NCBI GenBank assembly: GCA_951640165.1 | Contig: OX621254.1 | Coordinates: 24,216,001-24,280,000 of the forward strand | Source: Pseudoips prasinana | Lineage: Eukaryota > Arthropoda > Insecta > Lepidoptera > Nolidae | Length of the DNA: 64,000 nt | Direction: 5' to 3' | Shown here: positions 25,501-37,500 of the stretch, piece by piece | Layout: each line of letters starts with the position of its first letter | How positions within the stretch are numbered: position 1 is the first letter of the stretch | The notes under the pieces: model-generated | The model's database searches: none | What the model saw: only the letters and a program-made list of their open reading frames with translations | What the model was told of the DNA's origin: nothing | Translations under genes and position numbers: made by a program

Positions 25501-28500
25501 GAACTGCTGCTAGAAAAGTAGGTTATGTGATGTCAAAATTGCGACTTCCACAGTGCGCGCGGAGAGAGCGAAGCGAGCGGACCTCGGCAGCGACTGGCGC
25601 AGAGTCTAAAATGAACTGCTTCTGCGCTAAGTTGTCTTGACATTTACTTTTTTTCAAAATAAAAAATTGCGATAATATTTTTGGGACAGGATATTTACCC
25701 ATAAATTATTAATCCATCCTTACAGTTATTGTATTTGGACCTTACCGTAGATCAACGATCCAAGAAATCTGAACTTAACAAGTTCAGATTTCTTGGATCG
25801 TTGTTTAGACAATCTGTATCCAATAACAAAACACCCTATGTGCGGCACTCACGCTAATTTTTACCTGGCTTTACATGATCTTATAAGCACGGGCATATAA
25901 CACAACCCATTTCTAGGCTCCATGTTAATACTGAGTATTGTTTAATCTTCCAAAGGTTTACAAACAATCCTCAGTCCTTCATACTCAAAGCATTCGCCAC
26001 AGACATGTATAGACGACGAACAAAAATTTGTCCATTTCCCGCCGTTAGTTAACAGAAATATCTAAATATATTTTTTTTAACCAAAAACCCAGGACCTCAA
26101 TATATACGGCAATTACGCCACTCCTATACTAATGAGGCAGTCAGACTTTGACTTATAGAATATTTGGAATTTATAGTCCAGTTCAATAGAGTTCTAGGAT
26201 TTCCCCCCATTGATTTGAGATTGAATGGATACCTTCAGTGACCGTGACGATCATCTTGACGTGGTGCGGCAGGCGCTCGGGCAGCCAGCGCGCCGCCCGC
26301 AGCGCGTCGGCGCCCACCACGCACAGCAGGCAGCCGCGCGCGCGCCCCACGCCGCCCAGCAGCGCGGGCAGCGCCGCGCCCAGCGACCACACGATTTGAG
26401 ATTGAATGTGTACCTTCAGTGACCGTGACGATCATCTTGACGTGGTGCGGCAGGCGCTCGGGCAGCCAGCGCGCCGCCCGCAGCGCGTCGGCGCCCACCA
26501 CGCACAGCAGGCAGCCGCGCGCGCGCCCCACGCCGCCCAGCAGCGCGGGCAGCGCCGCGCCCAGCGACCACACGATTTGAGATTGAATGGATACCTTCAG
26601 TGACCGTGACGATCATCTTGACGTGGTGCGGCAGGCGCTCGGGCAGCCAGCGCGCCGCCCGCAGCGCGTCGGCGCCCACCACGCACAGCAGGCAGCCGCG
26701 CGCGCGCCCCACGCCGCCCAGCAGCGCGGGCAGCGCCGCGCCCAGCGACCACACGATTTGAGATTGAATGTGTACCTTCAGTGACCGTGACGATCATCTT
26801 GACGTGGTGCGGCAGGCGCTCGGGCAGCCAGCGCGCCGCCCGCAGCGCGTCGGCGCCCACCACGCACAGCAGGCAGCCGCGCGCGCGCCCCACGCCGCCC
26901 AGCAGCGCGGGCAGCGCCGCGCCCAGCGACCACACGATTTGAGATTGAATGTGTACCTTCAGTGACCGTGACGATCATCTTGACGTGGTGCGGCAGGCGC
27001 TCGGGCAGCCAGCGCGCCGCCCGCAGCGCGTCGGCGCCCACCACGCACAGCAGGCAGCCGCGCGCGCGCCCCACGCCGCCCAGCAGCGCGGGCAGCGCCG
27101 CGCCCAGCGACCACACGATTTGAGATTGAATGTGTACCTTCAGTGACCGTGACGATCATCTTGACGTGGTGCGGCAGGCGCTCGGGCAGCCAGCGCGCCG
27201 CCCGCAGCGCGTCGGCGCCCACCACGCACAGCAGGCAGCCGCGCGCGCGCCCCACGCCGCCCAGCAGCGCGGGCAGCGCCGCGCCCAGCGACCACACGAT
27301 TTGAGATTGAATGTGTACCTTCAGTGACCGTGACGATCATCTTGACGTGGTGCGGCAGGCGCTCGGGCAGCCAGCGCGCCGCCCGCAGCGCGTCGGCGCC
27401 CACCACGCACAGCAGGCAGCCGCGCGCGCGCCCCACGCCGCCCAGCAGCGCGGGCAGCGCCGCGCCCAGCGACCACACGATTTGAGATTGAATGTGTACC
27501 TTCAGTGACCGTGACGATCATCTTGACGTGGTGCGGCAGGCGCTCGGGCAGCCAGCGCGCCGCCCGCAGCGCGTCGGCGCCCACCACGCACAGCAGGCAG
27601 CCGCGCGCGCGCCCCACGCCGCCCAGCAGCGCGGGCAGCGCCGCGCCCAGCGACCACACGATTTGAGATTGAATGTGTACCTTCAGTGACCGTGACGATC
27701 ATCTTGACGTGGTGCGGCAGGCGCTCGGGCAGCCAGCGCGCCGCCCGCAGCGCGTCGGCGCCCACCACGCACAGCAGGCAGCCGCGCGCGCGCCCCACGC
27801 CGCCCAGCAGCGCGGGCAGCGCCGCGCCCAGCGACCACACGTCCTGCCACACACCACGCTACCGTTCAGGGCCCAGTCTCCACCAAACAAGTCATCAAAT
27901 CAACATAGATTCCACGGGCCTATTGGGGTTGGCAAAGACTTGCTTTTCACGCCGGAGGTTCTGGTTTGTGTGCATGAACATGTCTGTTTGTGAGTCTTGG
28001 TGTAATTATCTATAAACGTATGTATTTACAAAAGAAAAGTAGTATATGTAGTATACAATAGTACAAGTTTCCATAGTACAAGCTCTTCTTACTTTGGGAT
28101 CAGATGGCCGTGTGTAAATAATGTCCCAGGATATTATTATGATTATCTTATTGTCCCTAACGGCAACAATACTGCGTGACAAAAAATGGCTTTTTGCAGA
28201 TGCAAGAAGTCGTTTCATGGTAAGGTGTGAAGTATGTTATGACTTCTTATATCTGTTACGGAGTACTACGGAGCAGGAGTGGCAGCGCTGCCGGCAGCGA
28301 CCATACTTTTTGTGACACACCATTTTACTATTAAAAGCCCCCAGTAACTAATCCACCAAGGAGGTCATAAAATCGTATTGTCTCAAATGGCAATACAGCG
28401 TGACAAAAAATGACTTAATGCAGATGCAAAAAGTCATTTTATGGTAAGGTCAGTAAAGTATGTTATAACTTCTTGCATCTTGTAAGAACAGTTAGGAAAG

Positions 28501-31500
28501 TTACACAAAACCTTAGTAACTTATTATATCTGGTAAAACCAATAATAAATTTTGATTCTTATACTATCGATTGATCATCATCATATCAGATCACTGCTGG
28601 ACCTCCCCCAAAGATTTCCACAATTGCTGGTCTATCGATTGATCGCACATCACAACTCACGTTGTTATTAATTTATGTTATTATTTTTAGATTTCAATTA
28701 ATTGTTTATTTAAATGCAATGCAATGCGATATTTTCAATATAGCGACTTAACATAACCTACATTTTTAAAGTGAATTAAAATAAAGTTGCTGTTTGCATG
28801 CCTTATGCTATGTTTGAAACTTTAAATGTTGTTATAGTGTTTGATATTGAGCTCTACGAGTATATATACTCGATTTTACATTTAACCCGTGATTCTGTGA
28901 ATACAAATTATTATAATTAAAAACAACTCATGCATACATTGCGCCCTCTATAGACAGTGCCAGTCAACAGCACGTGACACTGGTCCACGATAGATTTGAG
29001 CAGCTGATGTGACGAGCTCGACTGCGGCGTCAGACCCACGAATCTGTCAACAAACATACGTGATAGATAGAAGTCAAAGTGATTTATTTGTTAAACATAG
29101 GTAATATGGTACATGGTATAAAAATTGTGTTGTATCACTATGTTTTGCCTTGCAAGGCGTACTAATTATACTGAGCTAGCAAAATAATAACATAATAAAT
29201 ATTAAATTTCATAAATAGGGTAGAGTAATAAGTAGATCGGACATTTCTTATTTTATGTTTTGTCATCTAAAAACTCATTGATAGTGTAGTAAGCCTTTTC
29301 AATAAAAAAGTTGCAATTTAAAATGGTTTATGTTACTAATGTTTTTTAAAGTTTTTGGTAATTTATTGAAAATTTTTGGACCCATGCCGAGACAACTCTT
29401 CGAAAAAAGTGCAGTATTCTGTCTTTTTAACTTTAGTGTGCTTTGGTGACGTCTATTATTAAGTGTATCAAATTTAAATAGATTCACCTTTACAAATATT
29501 GCAATTTCATGAATAGATAGATACACTTTCAATACTTTCATACACCAAATCAACACAAAATACACAAAATTAACAATACACAAAATACACTTCGTAACAT
29601 GAATTTGCTTAAACTATAAGGTACAAACGGCGGTCTTATCGCTAATGTAGTAATCTTGCCAAAGCACTGCAGTGAGACCAAGTGGTAGTTGGCAGTGCAT
29701 CTACTAATATAGAAAGAAAGAAAGAAAGAAAAAAATCATTTATTCATTACCAGGACGGACATAACAATGGAATTATACAATAACAGAAAAACAAACAATG
29801 AAAATCTTATACTTAATATTCGTTAGTCCGTTCTAGGTGAAAAGGCATCTATCTCAGCATTGGCCGTCGCAATATTGCGACAGCGCTGATATTCTGATAG
29901 CGCCCGACTGTGGGGTCCACGGATAGTTAACCCCCATTACATACTACATTACATACCCCATTACATATAAGCTATATGTAGTATGTAATAAGTAACATAT
30001 TAGACGTTATGGTACTACTATACTGTGTCAAGAAGATGGAAAGCAGACGCCGCCGAGTCAGTGCATACCCTTTTATCTTGACAGAGTCGTTATAACGTAG
30101 ACTAATGTGACTAGTCTGTTAAGAGAAATTTCTCAGTATCAGTCCGAAGACTGGGAGTTGGCGGTATTACACTCCCGGACGGACACGCACGGAAGTTTTT
30201 CCTTGTTGCTGCAAGATCTGTATAAACGGCTGCAGATACCTACTGGGTCCCGGTACTGGTGGCGACTTCCAGCGACACTCACCCACGCTGCATTTTCCGG
30301 TTCGTGGTCGCCACTCGAGAACCTTTCTGCCCCAATGGCAGTCGGCTCTACGAGCGATGTGCCCCGCCCACTGTCACTTTAGCTTGGCAATTCTTCGGGC
30401 TATGTCGGTTACTTTGGTTCGTCTGGGGAATTCGACATTTCTGATTCGATCTCGCAGGGATACTCCAAGCATAGCCCTTTCCATTGCTGTTTTGTGACCT
30501 TCAGCCACCTGATAAAGCCCATACCACGTCTCTGTTCCGTAAAGCATCTTCTACACGATTGCAAACCAACGTCCTAACATTGGTCACCCTGGTGATTGCC
30601 ATACATCTAGACTGCAGTTGTGCAGTCTAGATGGATGGCAACCACCAGGGTGACCTCTATTGGGACGTTGGTTTGCATCCGTGTAGAAGATGCTTAAGTC
30701 ATCACTGGCAACACACACTGGTCGAAGACTTGTGACTATAATCACATGAAATTACCTGACTATAACAGCGAGGTCGGGTTGGTACGATTGCGCCAGGGTG
30801 ATGGCTCTCGCCACGAGCGTAGCTTTCCCGCAGCCAGCGCCCCCTATCAGCGCGAGAGGGACCGTGCTGTCCCCTGTAATGTATCTGAAAGTGACATTAC
30901 GACTATTAAAACGGTCAAACAGGTCCATAGGTCTTGTTTCTCCAAAATAAAAGGAAAAAGTCCTAGTTTATCTGCACTTGTGGTGCAGAGGTTAGTAGTG
31001 GTAGAAGCTTCGTTACTACGAGAGGCGAGTATGTTAAGAGTACTAAGAGGCGTAATTTAGGTAAATATGACTATATTAGCCTCCACCTGCAGTTATATTA
31101 ATAAAATTTTACACGTGTTGACCTAAATTAGAACTATATTGAGTTGTATCAAGAGTCATTATAAAGTTCAGTATCCTGACGGAAGTGTACACAGTACAAA
31201 CACAAAGACATTAGGATATATCACTTGCATTGCGAAAAATTTCAAACTATAAATACAGAGTCATCTCTCATCCACTTCAATCGGAATTCGGATTAGTTGA
31301 AGTCGCTTTATCAATGTAAAGTCATATTTACACACAGCCGTACGTGTAATAACGACCACCCTGTTGAACATTTGAAGTTCGAAATTTTTATACAATAGAA
31401 TTACATTTATTCGACACGAACACACAAGAAAGTAGTAGGTACAAGGTATCAGCATAATAGGCACATAATAAGACGGATAAAAACATAAATAAAAAAGTTA

Positions 31501-34500
31501 AGAAAGTACAATAAGTCGCGCATGATCCGTCGAAAGGTCACCATCTCAGCAAAATCTTGGTGACTCACGGACTGTGGTATGTGATAACGATGAGGATATA
31601 TTAAGAAAAAAGGAATTCATTCTACCATTACTATAACACGAGTATGTGTAGGATTACAGTGACATAGATATTTGAATAAGATTAAACTCCAATAATTATT
31701 TATATTTATACTAGAGTTCGCACTTGTTCGAAATTCGACCACTAAGGTTCTATTGTCAAAGACTATAGACAAATAACATTAATCTGCTCTCAGTTTTGAC
31801 ACTCAGTTTGTCAGTATGTCAAAAGTGTGTAATGTTTTTTTAATTCAAACAATTTACTTCTAATGTATATTATATAAAAATATTAGCTTTTTGCACTCCT
31901 TCTCCATATGAACTTTAGCTATTCCGAATTTCATACACAAAGTTTTTGCTTCACGTATTAATATTATTATGATTGGGTTGGTAATGAGTAAGAGCAACCG
32001 AAAAAATTGCTGTGTGTAAATATCATCAACCCATCTCATCCCGTGGGGGGCGTAGAAGCCGACCCGACGGAATATCTACCAGAGGACGGGCAGTAGTGTC
32101 TCCCTGTATACTATGACCATCTTACTGCGATCCCCAACCCGTCTGCCAAGCGTGGCGATTATGGCATATCTTCAAGATTAATCTCGGATTAAGATTAATA
32201 TGAGGCGCTCATAGCCAGATGCTCTCACCAGTCCGTAAGTGATTGGCGAGGTCAAGCAACTAGGCTCGCGGTCAGTCCATAGATGGGTGACCGCCGCAGT
32301 GGTTTAATTTCTGAGCGTCTCCGTGCTTCGGAGGGCACGTTAAGCTGTCCGTCCCGGTTAAAGCCATTAGGCAACAACAATTGGCGGCTTGTACAACTCT
32401 GACACTAAGTAACCACTGCCCACACGATAAGTAAGTAAATATCTTGGGGGAGCCTTTTGTCCAGCAGTGGACTCTTTACAGCTGTTATGATGATGAAGAG
32501 CAACAAGATGGACCGGTACTTACGTCTTGAGTTCGTTGAGAGTGATCTCTCTGTTGGAGGTGCACTGCGCCGCCTTCTGGCAGAACGATAGGTGTTCACT
32601 CACTTCGTCGAACAAACTGGAAAACAACAACAATAATAAAAATAAGCTGTGTGGTTTCCGGATTACACAGAGAAGTTTCGAATTTAGATCCCTTCGGTGG
32701 TCACCAATCTATATGCTGACCTTGCTGATAATCGTTTGAAATTAAACTATTAATATAATATAATAAAGATTTAATATATATTTTTTATAAATGTAATAGC
32801 TGTGCCCCGCGGTTATAACCGCGTTAAATTTTATAAATTATCACAGCTCCTCTCCCGTAGGTGATAGCGTGATAATATGTAGCCTATATGTTGACCCGAC
32901 CTCTTAGTAATATTAATGCAAAATTTGAAGTAAATCCATGCAGAACTTTTTGAGTTTAGCCCGGACATACATACAGATAAACAGACGCACATACAAAAAT
33001 TCTAAAAACCATATTTTTAAATGAATGAATGAATTATTTATTTGCTAAAATATAGGTACAGGGTTGTTAGGTACATTATAAACTTATCCAACTATATTTG
33101 ACATAGATATGTCGTGCAAAATTTTAAAGAATGTCAACTATAATCTAAATAATTTTAAACAAGTAAAATGTCAAACACAAAAAGACAATACAAAATAATA
33201 AAGTAAAAACATTAAAAGAGGCATTGGCTTCGATATCGATTGTAGAGCACACCCTAAGTATCCTTTAAAAAAAATATTCAATGTACAGTTTTGACTTTCC
33301 TACGATTTAATTAAATGTATAGATATTATTTCATTAGACTGGCCCCATTATAACACATTACCTGGTGGGTATCCCGTTGTAGCCGGCGGGCGCGTCGTTG
33401 TCCGTGACGAGCGCGTCGAGCAGCGCGTCCAGCCGCTCGCCGAGCGCGCTGCTGACGCTCTCGGTGTACTCGTCCTCGCCGCCCGGCGCCGAGCGCCCGC
33501 GGACGGACGCGCGGATTATGTTGCGCTCACTCAGATGTTGCTGTAAAAATTAACAATATATTATTATGATTGGACAATTTTCCTCCAACTAATTGAAATG
33601 AACCATCTTAATATATATATCCTACTAATCTTTCGTTATTCTTTTACGCAAAAAATACGGAACGGATTTTGATGAAACTTTAAATTAATATAGCTTATAT
33701 ACACATAATTATGTATATCCGAATAACAAACAGTTGGAATTTCTTTATTTCTCAAAGATTTACAATCACTTAGAGGAGAAACAAGATACATAATCAAACT
33801 ATAAATAATACATAATTGAAAAGTTCACACTGCGCATAATATAAAGTAAATTGCTAAACAACGTACCATTAACAATTGGTAAATAATGTAGTTGTGTAGG
33901 TAGAGGTGAATAACAACACACTAACTTAATAATTACACATTTTAATATATTAAAAAAACACAAAATAAACATTTTTACTTTGACTTTGTCCTATCATTTA
34001 TTTTCTTATTTTTTTTTTAATTTTACAAAAACAATACTTATATAAAGTGAAATTAATTTAAACATATGATCGGTTTATCTCGTTTCAAGTTCTGTTTCTG
34101 TAAATAAAGTACGACATTACTGTAGTACAGACGCCAGCTCATCAAGCTACCCCAATATGTCAATTTACCCAATTGAGAGTGAACCTTGCGCTTGTGATAA
34201 AGTTGAAAATCTATAAAAGAAATATAACAGATTGGGGTAGCTGGATGTGCTGGCGTCTGTACATTATTCCGAAAAATTTACGGTAATTCATAGGCGTGAG
34301 CTGTCCTAAAAATAATGAACGAGTGGACAGACATGTCCATTTCCATCCGTTTGTTTGTTTACTTTGGTACTTACATATGAGGCAGTCGTTGAGATTGATG
34401 TTGGACGTAAGGAAAATAGGTATTAGATTTTGTTGTTGGTGTATTTTGTGACGTGTTCAAAGTGTACCTATCTATGTATAACCTCTCAATACACCCAGAT

Positions 34501-37500
34501 GCGATGCGCTTCCGACTCTACGAGCGTACGGTCAAAAACGCAATTGGTCAAATTCATGCAAATTACATTACCAAAAATACCAAAAGTGTCAAAAAATTGC
34601 AAAACGTCTTAGCTAATCGTCTAAATAGCGATGGCTCAAAATTACATATCATTATATTATGGACACTCGCTGTGCTCGTGACATCTTCACCAACTATAGA
34701 GGGTATCTGGCGTTCATGGCCACAGTTCTAACATAATTTGGAGGGAAATATCATAATGCCAGTACCAGTACCACCATGTACCAGTTTTATAATGTATGGC
34801 TATTGGTGAAAACCTGTAATTGGCTTTTTACATTATATACAAATAGCTAATCACATATCAAAAGCTGTAGGATTTCCAACTATATAAAAATAAAATAAAT
34901 AAATAACGCTTGGCAGACGGGTTGGCGATAGCAGTATGTTGGTCATACTCGTAGTACTCGGAGAGATGCTGCTGCTCGTTATATTTACCCTCGGGTGGAC
35001 TTCTACGCTCTTCACGGAATGAAAAGAAGTGGCTTATTTATTAATTTTATGAGCAGTTTTATAACTACAAGCTATACGTGGAGTAAAATATTCAACCAGC
35101 AAAATATTGCGATATTGACCGTTTGCTAATTTGACCGTTGCTAATTTGACCGTTCACGATTAGAAAATTATGTGAATTTGAGCTTTGCGATAGGGAACAA
35201 TAGCTATTTTAACAGTTCATTATATGGACCAATCGCTGATTCTCGTTTAGATTTTGAGTAGGTATTTTTAAAAAGACAACGCCCGCACTAGTTAATCTAA
35301 TACCTGTGTCGCGCGGTACTTTACAAACATAGATGGACACAAATTACATCCAGACTCAGAACAACCATTTATGGGTCACACAAATAGTTGTCCGGCCCGG
35401 GACTCGAACCCGCGACACGAAGCGGCGAGGCGACTGTCTTGCCGTTGCGCCACACGTGCAGTTTTCGAAACGCATCGCAACTTTGAAAAATCATTCTTCG
35501 ACGAAATTCTCTGTGAGTTTTGACTGGTAGATGATGTAGAGGGATGTGTAACCTTGAGGTCCTTCTGCAGGTTGTTAAGCCGGCGCTGCAGCTCGTGGCT
35601 ATGCGCCGCGTCGGCCGCGTCGGGCGGCTCGGGCGCGGCGCCGCCCGCGCGGCACACCCACACGCAGCGCCGCGCCGCCTCCACGCTCATCAGCACCGTG
35701 TGCTGCACTTCCTGCAACACACCAACTACCGTCAGATAAGGTTCTATAGGCATTATAGACATTTATAAAAAAAATGTGAGCCGTCACGGGACGCCTGGCA
35801 GATGTGAAACATCGACATTATTTTGTAAAAGTAATATGCAGAAAAGAACATACATATAGGAACTAAATATGTCATAATAATAAAATAAAAAGTCGATTGC
35901 GCATGGCGACGCGTCGCCACACCGTACACACTACTATCGTATAGCGTGGTGACGCGTCGCCACGGCATGCGTCGCCACGCCAGAAGTCTGTTTTACGTGC
36001 GGCTATAGATGTTTCACATCAAAAATTACTCTCACATAAACAATCTTACTTACTAAGCTTAGCTAGATGCTCTCACCGGTTCCTAAGCGATCGGCATAGT
36101 TAATGCTCGCGGTCAGTCCATAGATGGGTGACCGCCAAAGTGGTTTAATTTCTGAGCGTCTCCGTGCTTCGGAGGGCACGTTAAGCTGTCAGTCCCGGTT
36201 GTAGTCGTTAAACAACAGTCGTCAAGCCATGTCAGAGGCCTACTGGGCGGCTTGAACAACTCTGACACTAGGGTAACCACTGCTCATACAATAAGTAAGT
36301 ACACAAACAATAATCATCAAAGAAATGAGTTCATGCGCTCTTCCACAGATGGCGCTCTACTGTTTTTTGAAGTCACTAGTGAGCTTTCTGACGGTGTATC
36401 ACCTCCTTAACCGCCGACTACTGTTTTTGGTTTTTCTCTTACGATTGGGACCTTAATAAATACATTGCCAAAATAAATTTTTAAATACAGATGGGTAAAT
36501 TAGACGAGTAATAATGAGTAAGGACAAAGCTTTCTCTGAGCATAACTATTTTTTCTGTGTCGCAGTGTAATTTAGGTATAATATTTATTTATTTGTTTAT
36601 TTATCTCTCTCCTTAACATGTAATCTATTATTAACAGGTCTTGACGTAAAGCGATAGTGTTTGTATTACAATTATAAATATGTATGTATTTAGAAATATA
36701 ATTTGTTTATCAGTTATCAGGTTGCTATAGTATAGGCTCAACTTAGTTTAGAATCAGATAGCAGTATGTTAATTGTCCCAAAATATTTATTTATTTATAA
36801 CGGGCATGGTATACAGACCTGTTCCACTACGGTAGTGAGGTATGCATCACTAGCCTCCTGCGGCAGGGTTCGAACTAGAACGTTGAGATGGGCATGGTAT
36901 ACAGACCTGTTCCACTACGGTAGTGAGGTAGGCATCACTAGCCTCCTGCGGCAGGGTTCGAACTAAAACGTTGAGGGTCCTGGCCATCTCGCGCCTCCAC
37001 CGTGCCGGAGCGCCTCTCACTAAACGGTAACAGGGAGGTGTAGTGCTGGCGTCTAAAGAATACCTGGATGAGAAGATAAAGTGGTGACAAATAAAGCTTT
37101 AACGACATGTACAGACGCCAGCACATGAAGCAACCCCAATCTGTCTAATTTCCGCAATTGAAAGTAAACCTTATGCGTTTCTAATAAAGATTTAAAATCT
37201 ATAAAAGAAATTTGACAGATTGGGGTAGCTGGATCTGCTGGCGTCTGTACCTTTTGATGGTATGTCTCTCTCTCTCGCTCTGTCTCCCTCTCTTAGCCAT
37301 CTATGCAACTGTTGTAAGCTAGGATCAACAGTGGCACACAGTGAAATGACGCTGAGGAGTATGGCTCAGGCATGTCCTGGGGAAACGCTTTAACTATCTT
37401 CGATCCCGCAACGGGTTTAAACAGAACGAAACAAAGAGGAGTTAGAAAAAAGTAATTCCACGTCCCTCCAGAGCAAAGCGGGAGACAGAATATATTAGAT

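Noticed and set aside
26225..27689. Repeated 65-residue and 112-residue open frames across the array
   Set aside because: They are alternative frames of the GC-rich 181-bp unit. Only the frame spliced from 27843 matches the NACHT protein.
26212..27840. CRISPR-like array (regular units)
   Set aside because: Units are contiguous 181-bp copies with no variable spacers, and the locus is an animal gene exon.
30870..30880. Nearer acceptor ATTACAG for exon 9
   Set aside because: It would break phase with exon 8 and drop the YIT residues conserved before the P-loop; CACTTTCAG at 30885-30892 fits.
32221..32300. 5S rRNA gene
   Set aside because: Only the 3'-half blocks resemble 5S; the 5' half is missing and the sequence continues into a repeat tail.
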